DNA from: PALSA-1006 sp964532405
GTDB lineage: Bacteria > Pseudomonadota > Gammaproteobacteria > Burkholderiales > Gallionellaceae
DNA length: 41,103 nucleotides
NCBI GenBank assembly: GCA_964532405.1
Contig: CAZHIC010000021.1
Span: 1-41,103 of the forward strand
Direction of reading: 5' to 3'
Shown here: positions 7,484 to 15,625 of the stretch, in pieces
Numbering within the stretch: position 1 is the first letter of the stretch
Layout: every line of letters starts with the position of its first letter
Translations under genes and position numbers: made by a program
Notes under the pieces: generated by a model
Seen by the model: only the letters and a program-made list of their open reading frames with translations
The model's database searches: none
Told to the model about the DNA's origin: nothing

Positions 7484-9059
7484 AGTTTGGCGGCGTGAGA
7501 ATAGTAGAAGTCGCTTGCGCAAGCATTCCGGGGAAATCCTTGCTGAAATGCAAACCACGGCTTTCGTGGCGGGACAGCGCGCTTTGTACGATCAAGTCGG
7601 CACTGAGCACCAGATTGCGCAGTTCCAACAAATCCGCCGTAACGTGGAAATTGCGGTAATACTCGTTTATCTCCTCATGCAGCAACTTAATACGATGCTG
7701 TGCGCGCTCCAGACGCTTGGTAGTTCGGACGATGCCAACATAGTCCCACATGAAGCGTCGCAACTCATCCCAATTGTGCGAGATCACCACCGCCTCGTCC
7801 GCGTCCGTCACCTGGCTCTCATCCCAATGCGGCAGGGCAAGAATGTCGCCGCGAGGTTTGCTCAAAATATCCTGAGCGGCAGATTCGGCATAGACCAAAC
7901 ATTCGAGCAGCGAATTGCTGGCTAAACGATTCGCCCCATGCAAACCGGTGTATGAGGTCTCGCCTATCGCATAAAGGTTCGCAATATCGGTGCGCCCCTG
8001 TTGATCCACCAGCACCCCGCCGCAGGTAAAATGCACCGCCGGAACCACCGGGATAGGCTGGCGTGCGATGTTGATTCCCAGCGCCATGCAGCGGCGATAG
8101 ATGTTGGGAAAATGCTCCAGCAAAAACTCCACGGGCTGGTGGGAAATATCCAGATAGACACAATCCAAGCCGCGTTTTTTCATCTCGAAGTCGATGGCGC
8201 GGGCGACTACATCGCGCGGCGCCAGTTCGGCGCGCTCGTCGTGCCAAGGCATAAAGCGCGTGCCGTCGGGCAATTTCAAGATGCCGCCCTCGCCGCGCAC
8301 GGCTTCGCTGATCAGGTAAGATTTCTCATGCGGGTGGTAAAGACATGTCGGATGGAATTGGATGAACTCCATGTTGGCAACGCGGCAACCGGCGCGCCAG
8401 CCCATCGCGATGCCGTCTCCCGTGGCGGTATCGGGATTGGTGGTGTACAGATACACTTTCCCCGCCCCGCCGGTGGCCAAAATAGTGTCGCGCGCCGCAA
8501 TCGTAATAATTTCGCCACTCAAGCTGTTAAGTGCATAAGCTCCGTAGCAATGATTGTCGTCGCGCCCTAATTTTTGCCCGCTGATGAGATCGATTGCTAT
8601 GTAGCGTTCCAAAATCGTGATATTCGGATGCGCGAGCACCTTATTTGCAATCGTTTCCTGCACGGCCAAGCCCGTAGCATCGGCAGCATGGATAATGCGG
8701 CGCTGACTATGCCCTCCTTCGCGCGTAAGGTGGTAGCCCTTGTCCGCATTGCTATCGCGCGTAAACGGCACCCCCTGCCGGATAAGCCAGTCGATTGCTG
8801 CCGCGCCATGCTCCACCACGAAACGCGTGGTTTGCGGGTCGCATAAACCGGCTCCCGCAATGTGCGTGTCCTGGATGTGTTTGTCGAATGAATCGTCCGG
8901 CGACAGAACGGCGGCAATACCCCCTTGCGCCCATGCGCTCGCCCCTTCCAGCAGGGATTTTTTGGTGATGATGGCGACCTTTTTCTGGTCTGCGAGCTTC
9001 AGCGCCAGTGATAGTCCCGCTAGGCCACTACCGATAATGAGAGTATCGAATTGCAACAC
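7473..9059 (-). CDS. nadB: L-aspartate oxidase
   Basis: 528 residues, the usual length. It oxidises L-aspartate to iminoaspartate using FAD, the first step of NAD synthesis from aspartate, in the cytoplasm. The FAD-binding Rossmann motif IIGSGLAGLSLALKLA is at the N-terminus, followed by EGASAWAQGGIAAVL, the HTREGGHS-like region (LTREGGHSQRRIIHAAD), the FIQFHPTCLY block, VVPAVHFTCGGV and GETSYTGLHGANRLASNSLLECLVY, all typical of the succinate dehydrogenase/NadB family. The start is GTG at 9059 (TTG at 9056 is possible), with no strong ribosome binding site visible. It is divergent from rpoE and convergent with the ygfX-like gene. No nadA or nadC is nearby. Confidence 0.96.
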   Translation of the reverse strand: MLQFDTLIIGSGLAGLSLALKLADQKKVAIITKKSLLEGASAWAQGGIAAVLSPDDSFDKHIQDTHIAGAGLCDPQTTRFVVEHGAAAIDWLIRQGVPFTRDSNADKGYHLTREGGHSQRRIIHAADATGLAVQETIANKVLAHPNITILERYIAIDLISGQKLGRDDNHCYGAYALNSLSGEIITIAARDTILATGGAGKVYLYTTNPDTATGDGIAMGWRAGCRVANMEFIQFHPTCLYHPHEKSYLISEAVRGEGGILKLPDGTRFMPWHDERAELAPRDVVARAIDFEMKKRGLDCVYLDISHQPVEFLLEHFPNIYRRCMALGINIARQPIPVVPAVHFTCGGVLVDQQGRTDIANLYAIGETSYTGLHGANRLASNSLLECLVYAESAAQDILSKPRGDILALPHWDESQVTDADEAVVISHNWDELRRFMWDYVGIVRTTKRLERAQHRIKLLHEEINEYYRNFHVTADLLELRNLVLSADLIVQSALSRHESRGLHFSKDFPGMLAQATSTILTPPNFKP

Positions 9060-9143
9060 GTCGGCTAAGTTGAGTAGTTATACATTGGGCGAACTATAAC
9101 AAATCTGCGCCACTCTATCCCGACAAACCGACTGCACTTATCT

Positions 9144-9170
9144 GAACTAAATTTACATTGCATTGTCTAT
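9144..9170 (+). promoter_or_regulatory. Candidate sigma-E promoter of rpoE operon
   Basis: GAACTA at 9144-9149 and TCTAT at 9166-9170 are separated by 16 bases, close to the sigma-E pattern GAACTT-N16-TCTGA. It sits about 90 bases before rpoE, where positive autoregulation is known in related bacteria. A second, sigma-70-like -10 box TATACT lies at 9215-9220 without a good -35. Start sites have not been measured. Confidence 0.5.
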
Positions 9171-9220
9171 GCAACACTTGCGGGCAAAGATGCCGCCACA
9201 TGGTGTAGTCCGGTTATACT

Positions 9221-9254
9221 AGCCCTCCACGTTGCGTGGTAAGGAATAAGGGCT
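9221..9254 (+). promoter_or_regulatory. Nested hairpin over the rpoE ribosome binding site
   Basis: Inner stem CCACG (9227-9231) / CGTGG (9235-9239) with a 3-base loop, and outer stem AGCCCT (9221-9226) / AGGGCT (9249-9254) with a 9-base bulge on the 3' side. The most likely Shine-Dalgarno sequence, AAGGG at 9248-9252, lies 7 bases before the ATG at 9260 and is inside the outer stem. The structure could lower translation of the sigma factor. Confidence 0.4.
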
Positions 9255-9259
9255 AGGAA

Positions 9260-9859
9260 ATGGGTGACAGGGAAGTCGATCAACAGCTGGTAGAGCGTGC
9301 GCAGAGCGGCGATAAGCACGCGTTCGAACTGTTGGTGGCCAAATATCAGCGCAGGCTGGGACGCCTGATTTCGCGCTTTGTGCGCGATGCTGCGGAAGCG
9401 GAAGATGTAACCCAGGATGCGTTCATCAAGGCATACCGGGCGTTGCCGGCTTTTCGCGGGGATAGCGCGTTCTATACTTGGCTATACAGAATCGGCATCA
9501 ACACGGCAAAGAACCACTTGTTGGCGTTGGGACGACGCGCACCGACGAACACCCATTTTGATTCCGAGGAATCGGAAGAGTTTGAAGATGCGTCATTGCT
9601 GCATGAAGTGGCGACGCCGGAAAACGAACTGATGAGCAAGCAGGTGATCGAGGTGGTAAACACGTCGTTGCAACAACTGCCCGATGATTTGCGCATGGCG
9701 TTAACTCTGCGCGAAATAGAGGGCTTGAGTTACGAGGAAATCGCGGCGGTGATGAATTGTCCGATCGGCACGGTGAGATCAAGAATATTCCGGGCGCGAG
9801 AAGCGGTTGCGGTTAATTTACGTCCATTGTTGGGCACTAATGACAATCAAAGGTGGTAG
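9260..9859 (+). CDS. rpoE: RNA polymerase sigma factor RpoE (sigma-E / AlgU)
   Basis: 199 residues, normal for an ECF sigma factor. Region 2 (about 10-80) contains YQRRLGRLISRFVRDAAEAEDVTQDAFIKAYRALPAFRGDSAFYTWLYRIGINTAKN-type residues for -10 recognition and core binding. Region 4 (about 130-185) holds LPDDLRMALTLREIEGLSYEEIAAVMNCPIGTVRSRIFRARE, the -35-binding helix-turn-helix. It directs transcription of envelope-stress genes and is held inactive by RseA. The next gene is rseA, whose ATG follows the stop by two bases, showing tight coupling. Regulation is probably autogenous from the upstream sigma-E-like promoter. Confidence 0.97.
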   Translation: MGDREVDQQLVERAQSGDKHAFELLVAKYQRRLGRLISRFVRDAAEAEDVTQDAFIKAYRALPAFRGDSAFYTWLYRIGINTAKNHLLALGRRAPTNTHFDSEESEEFEDASLLHEVATPENELMSKQVIEVVNTSLQQLPDDLRMALTLREIEGLSYEEIAAVMNCPIGTVRSRIFRAREAVAVNLRPLLGTNDNQRW

Positions 9860-9861
9860 GC

Positions 9862-10347
9862 ATGAAACATGATATTTCTGCGTTAATGGACGGCGAATTA
9901 TTCGAGGACGAAGCCGATGCGTTGCTCGATAAAATGAAGAAAAATCCGCAAGCCCGGCAAGAGTGGCAAACCTACCATTTGATCGGCGATGCCTTGCGTC
10001 AACCCGATCATGTATGCAAAGACATCAGCGCGTCTTTCCGCGAACGCTTGCAAGCCGAACCCACCGTGTTCGCCCCGCGTCGCAGGGTGACGCAAAAGGC
10101 GCGATACTTTGCACTCTCAGCGGCCGCATCCGTGATGGCTCTAGCCTTGGTGGCGTGGATGTCGATGCAAGTTGGCACTGAACCCGCCCCTCAAATCGCC
10201 GCCACTTCCCAACAAAACTCGGTTCGCCCCGCCAGCTTCTCCACCTCCAACAACGTCAATGATTACCTGATGGCACATCAGGAGTTTTCTCCCAGCACGG
10301 ATGTGCAGGGTGCCGCATCTTACATACACACCGTCTCAGATAAATAA
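9862..10347 (+). CDS. rseA: Anti-sigma-E factor RseA (MucA)
   Basis: 161 residues. The N-terminal cytoplasmic domain begins ISALMDGELFEDEADALLDKM and matches the anti-sigma domain that clamps RpoE. A single membrane helix lies at about residues 78-97 (ALSAAASVMALALVAWMSMQV), and the short periplasmic tail would be the target of regulated proteolysis. I chose ATG 9862 over the in-frame GTG at 9853, which would overlap rpoE, because AGGTGG precedes the ATG and the conserved domain starts right there. It lies between rpoE and rseB. Confidence 0.93.
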   Translation: MKHDISALMDGELFEDEADALLDKMKKNPQARQEWQTYHLIGDALRQPDHVCKDISASFRERLQAEPTVFAPRRRVTQKARYFALSAAASVMALALVAWMSMQVGTEPAPQIAATSQQNSVRPASFSTSNNVNDYLMAHQEFSPSTDVQGAASYIHTVSDK

Positions 10348-10359
10348 GGGCAAATCCTG

Positions 10360-11346
10360 ATGCAACAAAGTGTAAGAGTGCTGTCGTTCCTATTGCCGAT
10401 TGTCTTGTGGCAAAGTGCTGCTGCCGATCCGTTGCGACACCACGATGCCGATTGGCTGAAAACGATGGCGTTTGCAGCGCATCAAACCGACTACAGCGGT
10501 ACGTTTGTCTATCAGGATGGCGTGGGCGGGCAGGTCGAAGTCTCCCGCATCACGCACATCCTGGATGCCGACGGCGAACACGAAAGGTTGGAGAGCTTAA
10601 ACGGGGCTCGCCGCGAGATCGTCAGCAGCAATAACCAAGTGTGGCTGTACTTGGGTGATCGCAAGGTCAGAATCGAAAAGCATCATGATGAGAAAACCTT
10701 TCCGGCATTGCTGCCGGAACAAATTTCTATCCTGAAAGAAAATTATTTAATCAATCAGGCAGAAGAAGGCCGGGTGGCCGGATTTCATGTGCATGCGGTC
10801 GTTTTTCAGCCCAAGGATAATTTGCGTTACACCCATAAAATGTGGGCGCATAACGAATCCGGCTTGTTGCTCAAGGCGGTCATACTGGATGAACGCGCGC
10901 GCATCATCGAACAATATGCATTCACTCAGCTGACGCTTGGCGGAAAAGTAGATCGAACATGGATCAATCCGGATAAATCGATCCTCCCGGTATTTAAAAA
11001 AGATGAAATCGCTCCGGTGGTGAAACTGGCTACCGAACCGAAAGCATCGGACTGGCAAATTGATGCCTTACCCAGCGGATTCAAGAGAATCATGGCAGTC
11101 TGCCGCCCCATGCGCGACAAGACGAAACCGGTTATGCACCTCGTGTATTCCGATGGGCTCGCAGGCATTTCCGTATTCATCGAAGACCTGGGGGGACGAG
11201 AGGATATAAATCCCGGCTTATCCAGTCAAGGAGCCATCCAAGTGTATAGCCGGATCAACGGCGACAAGTTGATCACGGTAGTCGGAGAAGTCCCCCCCCG
11301 CACTGTCATCCAGATCGCCGAATCAGTTCGTTACGCGGGACAATAA
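10360..11346 (+). CDS. rseB: Sigma-E regulatory protein RseB (MucB)
   Basis: 328 residues with a signal peptide (cleavage near AAA-DP, about residue 23), so periplasmic. The N-terminal lipoprotein-carrier-like domain (LKTMAFAAHQTDYSGTFVYQDG ... HEKLESLNG-type region) and the C-terminal MucB/RseB domain (SDWQIDALPSGFKRIMAVCRP ... VYSDGLAGISVFIED) are both recognisable. RseB binds the periplasmic part of RseA and protects it from cleavage until misfolded envelope components or lipids displace it. It starts 12 bases after rseA and ends 2 bases before rseC. Confidence 0.95.
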   Translation: MQQSVRVLSFLLPIVLWQSAAADPLRHHDADWLKTMAFAAHQTDYSGTFVYQDGVGGQVEVSRITHILDADGEHERLESLNGARREIVSSNNQVWLYLGDRKVRIEKHHDEKTFPALLPEQISILKENYLINQAEEGRVAGFHVHAVVFQPKDNLRYTHKMWAHNESGLLLKAVILDERARIIEQYAFTQLTLGGKVDRTWINPDKSILPVFKKDEIAPVVKLATEPKASDWQIDALPSGFKRIMAVCRPMRDKTKPVMHLVYSDGLAGISVFIEDLGGREDINPGLSSQGAIQVYSRINGDKLITVVGEVPPRTVIQIAESVRYAGQ

Positions 11347-11348
11347 TC

Positions 11349-11783
11349 ATGCTAGAAACACGCGCTATCATCGTTCACGTGCAAGGCAATGAAGCCTTGG
11401 TAGAAGCCAAAGGTGGCGGAGGCTGCGGTCATTGCGACAGCGAGAAAGGTTGCGGCAGCGGAAAACTATCGCAAATATTTTGCAGCCAGCCGAGACAATT
11501 CAAAGTGCATAACGAGGCCAATGCGAGCGTCGGCGACGAGGTGCAAATCACCTTGCCCGATGGCGTCTTGTTGCGCAGCTCGATCATCATGTACGTCATA
11601 CCGCTGTCTTTGCTGTTAAGCGGCGGCATGTTGGGGGCGCATTGGGCGAGCGACACGGCAAGCCGCGACGGTTACGCGGCCATCGGTTCTTTGCTCGGTT
11701 TGGTCGGCGGTTTTGTGCTGGCCAGATGGATATCAAAACGCCAACTGGTGGCGGCCGTGGCCCGACCTATCATCCCGTCTTGA
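11349..11783 (+). CDS. rseC: SoxR-reducing / sigma-E positive regulator RseC family protein
   Basis: 144 residues. The N-terminal soluble part carries a cysteine-rich motif (GGGCGHCDSEKGCGSGKL) with four cysteines, and two membrane helices follow at about 78-98 and 108-128. This matches the RseC/MucC family. The molecular role is poorly defined; in other bacteria it is a mild positive effector of sigma-E and is related to the Rsx reducing complex. Its start is 2 bases after the rseB stop, so the genes are translationally coupled. Confidence 0.92.
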   Translation: MLETRAIIVHVQGNEALVEAKGGGGCGHCDSEKGCGSGKLSQIFCSQPRQFKVHNEANASVGDEVQITLPDGVLLRSSIIMYVIPLSLLLSGGMLGAHWASDTASRDGYAAIGSLLGLVGGFVLARWISKRQLVAAVARPIIPS

Positions 11784-11857
11784 GCTGATCGAAATTGCAA
11801 TATCAAAGCAGCATCCCTGAACCGGCTTGAGCCGCATTCAAAACTGAAGGAGATAAA

Positions 11858-13258
11858 ATGTTGAAGAAGTTTTTTATCATCGCGATGTTCGGTCTCTTTG
11901 CACACACGTCACAGGCAAAAGAACTTCCCGATTTCACCGAGCTGGTAGAAAAACAGGGGGCCGCAGTGGTCAATGTCAGCACCACTCAGCGCATCCGCAA
12001 CACGCAAGCCACTCCTGGCATGCCCAACTTGCCCGAAGGCGACCCTTTCTACGAATTTTTCCGCCGCTTTGCGCCGCAAGTGCCGCGCGAACAAGAATCG
12101 CAGTCACTGGGTTCCGGCTTCATCATCAGTGCGGATGGCTACATCCTGACCAATGCACACGTCGTCGATAGCGCCGACAAGATCACCGTGCGCCTGTCGG
12201 ATAAACGCGAATTCAAAGCCAAAGTCATCGGCGCGGACAAGCGCACCGACGTTGCTTTGCTCAAGATCGAAGCGACCGGACTCCCCAGAATTTCCCAAGG
12301 CGATCCGAGCTTGCTGAAAGTCGGCGAATGGGTGTTGGCGATAGGCTCACCCTTCGGCTTCGACAGTAGCGTGACCGCCGGTATCGTCAGCGCCAAAGGC
12401 CGTTCCTTGTCGCAGGAAAACTTCGTGCCCTTCATCCAGACCGATGTAGCCATCAACCCCGGCAACTCGGGAGGACCGCTGTTCAATATGAAAGGCGAAG
12501 TCGTCGGCATCAACTCGCAGATCTACAGCCGTTCGGGCGGCTACATGGGTCTGTCCTTCGCGATCCCGATCGACGTGGCAATGGACGTAGTCAACCAGTT
12601 GCGCACCTCCGGCAAAGTGACGCGTGGACGTATCGGCGTGGTCATACAAGAAGTAACGCGTGAACTGGCGGACTCTTTCGGATTGACCAAAGCGACCGGC
12701 GCATTGATCTCGAACGTAGAAAAAGGCGGCCCGGCCGACAAAGCGGGCATCCAGGCCAGCGATGTCATATTGAAATTCGACGGCAAGCTGGTGAATGCCT
12801 CCAGCGACCTGCCGCGCATCGTGGCAGGCACACATCCAGGCAGCAAAGTCGGCGTGCAGCTATGGCGCAAAGGCGAAACTCGCGAAGTGACCCTGAGCGT
12901 CGGCGAAATCGCTGACGAAAATCGACTCGCGCAGCGCGGCAATAAAAATGGCGGCAATGTCGCACCGGCAACCGAGAGCAGCGAACGATTAGGATTAACC
13001 TTGTCCGACCTGACGAATGAACAAAAAACTCAACTGCAAGTCGATGGCGGACTATTGGTGGAAGATGCAAAAGGTGCCGCAGCGCGCAACGAACTGCGGC
13101 GCGGCGATGTCATTCTGGCGATAGGAAATTTTGCGCTCAAATCGGTGGAGCAACTCAACGACCTGCTCAAACAAATCCCCAAAGGCCGGAATATCGCATT
13201 GCTCGTGCGACGTGGGGAAATCACCTCTTATGTAGCCATTAAGTTGGACGAAAAATAA
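11858..13258 (+). CDS. mucD: Periplasmic serine protease MucD / DegP-like (HtrA family)
   Basis: 466 residues. Signal peptide cleaved near SQA-KE (about residue 20). The trypsin-like domain has the full catalytic triad: His101 in LTNAHVVD, Asp131 in RTDVALLKI, Ser204 in PGNSGGPL. Two PDZ domains follow (about 255-345 and 370-465), with the first carrying GALISNVEKGGPADKAGIQ and the second GLLVEDAKGAAARNELRRGDVIL. It degrades or refolds damaged periplasmic proteins. A GGAG site precedes the ATG by 7 bases. It follows rseC by 74 bases, the usual mucD position in the rpoE regulon; no lepA or lepB follows. Confidence 0.95.
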   Translation: MLKKFFIIAMFGLFAHTSQAKELPDFTELVEKQGAAVVNVSTTQRIRNTQATPGMPNLPEGDPFYEFFRRFAPQVPREQESQSLGSGFIISADGYILTNAHVVDSADKITVRLSDKREFKAKVIGADKRTDVALLKIEATGLPRISQGDPSLLKVGEWVLAIGSPFGFDSSVTAGIVSAKGRSLSQENFVPFIQTDVAINPGNSGGPLFNMKGEVVGINSQIYSRSGGYMGLSFAIPIDVAMDVVNQLRTSGKVTRGRIGVVIQEVTRELADSFGLTKATGALISNVEKGGPADKAGIQASDVILKFDGKLVNASSDLPRIVAGTHPGSKVGVQLWRKGETREVTLSVGEIADENRLAQRGNKNGGNVAPATESSERLGLTLSDLTNEQKTQLQVDGGLLVEDAKGAAARNELRRGDVILAIGNFALKSVEQLNDLLKQIPKGRNIALLVRRGEITSYVAIKLDEK

Positions 13259-13340
13259 TCCCCTACAGGCGGCTGGCTAGCATCTGCTGGTCGCCTACCT
13301 GATTAAGCGACCCAAGTCCGTTTGTCACGAAACAGGACGA

Positions 13341-13457
13341 TCAAGCTCCCAGCGGGTGCATCAAGTCGGAACCGGCACACGCCGCGACCAGCCCGGCCAA
13401 GGGGCCGTTATGCACAAAGCCGGGGGGCTGCCCACTTTTAGGTTTTCCATATTTCCC
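13341..13457 (-). pseudogene. Decayed ammonium-transporter (Amt) fragment
   Basis: On the minus strand one frame reads GKYGKPKSGQPPGFVHNG followed by PLAGLVAACAGSDLMHPLGA and a stop. The order R/KYGKP, then NG-x-LAGLVA-x-x-AG, then P-x-GA resembles the Amt/Rh ammonium transporter segment around a late membrane helix. Only about 38 codons remain, bounded by stops, with no start or continuation. The fragment lies in the 257-base gap between mucD and the Nudix gene. The rest of this gap holds an AGGCG...CGCCT inverted repeat near 13266-13300 and nothing else I can name. The assignment comes from pattern memory only. Confidence 0.45.
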
Positions 13458-13515
13458 TCAATAAGTGCGCATTGCGCTATCTCGCCTCATAATAATGCAC
13501 CAAATAAGCGCCCGC

Positions 13516-14058
13516 TTACGCCCAATTGCTAAGCGTTTTTTCCATCCAGAACAGGCCGACGATGGTTTTGCTGTCGGTGATTTTTCCTGATCGTATCCAC
13601 TCGATAGCATCGCCCGGCGACAACTCGAACACCTCCAGAAACTCACCCGCGTCGAGCTGGCGTCCCTTATGCGTCAAGCCACGCGCCAAAAAGTATTCCA
13701 TGCGTTCGTCAGAAAAACCAATACATGGCCACGCCGTAGAAATATGCGTCCATTCACTCGCCACATAACCCGTCTCTTCCAGCAATTCGCGCTGCGCTGT
13801 CAGCAAAACATCTTCGCCGTGGTCGACTTTACCGGCGGGCAGCTCAATGAACTCTTGCTGCGGCGCATAACGGAACTGGCGCTCCATCACCAGATTGCCG
13901 TTATCCAACAAGGCGAGGATGGCAACTGCGCCGGGATGCTTGATGTACTCGCGGGTGCCGATGCTGCCATCGGGTAAGCGCGCATGGTCTTTGTGAACCT
14001 GAATGAAATTGCCCTCATAGACCAATGCGGTATTGACTTGCGTTTCTGTTAAATCCAT
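13516..14058 (-). CDS. nudF: Nudix hydrolase, ADP-ribose pyrophosphatase type
   Basis: 180 residues. The complete Nudix box G-x5-E-x7-REL-x-EE-x-G is present (Gly of GKVDHGED through RELLEETGY), binding the catalytic metal ions. The upstream VMERQFRYAPQQEFIELPAG and the downstream SDERMEYFLARGL blocks are typical of the ADP-sugar pyrophosphatase subgroup, which splits ADP-ribose into AMP and ribose-5-phosphate. The ATG at 14058 has GGAG 7 bases upstream. It lies downstream of nuoN across a strong hairpin, so it is probably expressed separately or by read-through. The exact substrate is not certain. Confidence 0.87.
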   Translation of the reverse strand: MDLTETQVNTALVYEGNFIQVHKDHARLPDGSIGTREYIKHPGAVAILALLDNGNLVMERQFRYAPQQEFIELPAGKVDHGEDVLLTAQRELLEETGYVASEWTHISTAWPCIGFSDERMEYFLARGLTHKGRQLDAGEFLEVFELSPGDAIEWIRSGKITDSKTIVGLFWMEKTLSNWA

Positions 14059-14088
14059 TTTAATCTCCGAATCTTGCGCCTTAAACGA

Positions 14089-14112
14089 ACACTCCCGCCG
14101 TAGCGGGAGTGT
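14089..14112 (-). terminator. Terminator hairpin at the end of the nuo operon
   Basis: Perfect 10-bp stem ACACTCCCGC / GCGGGAGTGT with a 4-base loop, 23 bases after the nuoN stop codon. On the minus strand it is followed by TTCGTTT, a weak T-tract. The ATG of the Nudix gene is 30 bases further on. Confidence 0.75.
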
Positions 14113-14135
14113 CTTGAATCAAACTGCCTGTATGA

Positions 14136-15587
14136 CTAGTGCAACAACAGCGATTGCTGAACAGAAACCGCACACACCGACATCAAGGTACCCGGCAAAA
14201 TCCCCAAAGCCAACACCGCCAACCCGTTGATCGAGATCAGCAGCGTGCTGTCGGGCTGCATGTAGATGCGCTCATGGCTCTCCGGCGCATCGAAATACAT
14301 CAGCTTCACGATGCGCAGATAATAGAACGCGCCGATCAGCGAGAACAGCACCGCCATGACAACCAGCGGAATATGCCCAGCCGCCACCGCCGCGTTCAAC
14401 ACCGAGAATTTGGCATAAAAACCGACCGTAGGTGGCACGCCGGCCATGGAGAACATCAGCAGCAGCATCATGAATGCGAGCCACGGGCTGCGCTGGTTGA
14501 GTCCCTTGAAATCGCTTAGCTTGTCCGCCTCGAAACCTTCGCGCGACAGCAGCATGATCATGCCGAAACCGCCCAAGCTCATCAGCACATAGATCACGGC
14601 ATAGAACATGGCCGAGCCATAGCCCTCGATACCGCCGCTCAGCACGCCGACCAGCAGGAAGCCCATGTGGGCGATGGTCGAATACGCGAACATGCGTTTG
14701 ATATTGGTTTGCGCAATGGCACTGAGATTACCCACCGCCATCGACAATACGGCCAGTATCGCCAGCATGCCAGACCAGTGAACCATCAAAGGCTGCAAGC
14801 CATCGACCAGAATGCGCATGACGAAAGCGAATGCTGCCAGCTTGGGCGCAGTGCCGATGAGCATGGTCATCGCGGTCGGTGCGCCGTGGTAAACGTCGGG
14901 AACCCACATATGGAAAGGCACCGCCCCCAGCTTGAAGGCCAGGCCGGAAACCACGAACACCAGACCGAACACCAGCAGCGCTTTATTGGCTACACCGTGT
15001 TGAATCGCAGCGGAAATTGCATTCACCTCCAGCGTGCCCGTCGCACCGTACAGCATGGACATGCCGTACAACAGCAGACCGGATGCCAGCGCGCCCAGAA
15101 TGAAGTATTTCATCGCTGCTTCCGTTGCCGTCGCAGAGTCGCGCTGCAAGGCCACCATCGCGTACAAGCTCAGCGACAGCAATTCCAAACCCAGATACAG
15201 CGTGAGGAAATGGCTGGCAGAGATCATCACCATCATGCCCATCAAGGCGAACAACACTAACGCCAGAAACTCGCCGGAAAACAGGCCGCGCGCCAGCAGA
15301 TAACTACGCGAATACACCAGCATCATAGAGACCGCGAGATAGCTCAAGAGCTTCAGCACGTCCGACATCAGGTCGTCCACAAACATATTGTGGAACAGAT
15401 GCGCGATACCATTCTGATGGGTCGCCACCGTAATCAGAGAACAACCGAGCAGAGTAAGCTGCACTAACAGGTAGGTCACGGTTTTAGTGCGGCCGGATGT
15501 GAACAGATCCGCGATCAGGATCACACTCACCATCACCAACAGAAAGATTTCTGCGTAGGCGGGAAACAGGGTGGACAAGAAACTCAT
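14136..15587 (-). CDS. nuoN: NADH:quinone oxidoreductase subunit N
   Basis: 483 residues, an antiporter-like proton-pumping membrane subunit of complex I with about 14 helices. Conserved features include YLGLELLSLSLYAMVAL with the key glutamate, LAFKLGAVPFHMWVPDVYHGAPTAMTMLIGTAPKLA with the key lysine, and IKRMFAYSTIAHMGFLLVG. It is the last gene of the operon, 38 bases after nuoM, and is followed by a hairpin terminator. Confidence 0.97.
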   Translation of the reverse strand: MSFLSTLFPAYAEIFLLVMVSVILIADLFTSGRTKTVTYLLVQLTLLGCSLITVATHQNGIAHLFHNMFVDDLMSDVLKLLSYLAVSMMLVYSRSYLLARGLFSGEFLALVLFALMGMMVMISASHFLTLYLGLELLSLSLYAMVALQRDSATATEAAMKYFILGALASGLLLYGMSMLYGATGTLEVNAISAAIQHGVANKALLVFGLVFVVSGLAFKLGAVPFHMWVPDVYHGAPTAMTMLIGTAPKLAAFAFVMRILVDGLQPLMVHWSGMLAILAVLSMAVGNLSAIAQTNIKRMFAYSTIAHMGFLLVGVLSGGIEGYGSAMFYAVIYVLMSLGGFGMIMLLSREGFEADKLSDFKGLNQRSPWLAFMMLLLMFSMAGVPPTVGFYAKFSVLNAAVAAGHIPLVVMAVLFSLIGAFYYLRIVKLMYFDAPESHERIYMQPDSTLLISINGLAVLALGILPGTLMSVCAVSVQQSLLLH

Positions 15588-15625
15588 ATTTTCCTCAATT
15601 GCTGATGGCTCGATTTAGCGGCGAC

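Noticed and set aside
7515..7925. Plus-strand frames opposite nadB
   Set aside because: nadB is complete and well conserved on the other strand; these are shadows.
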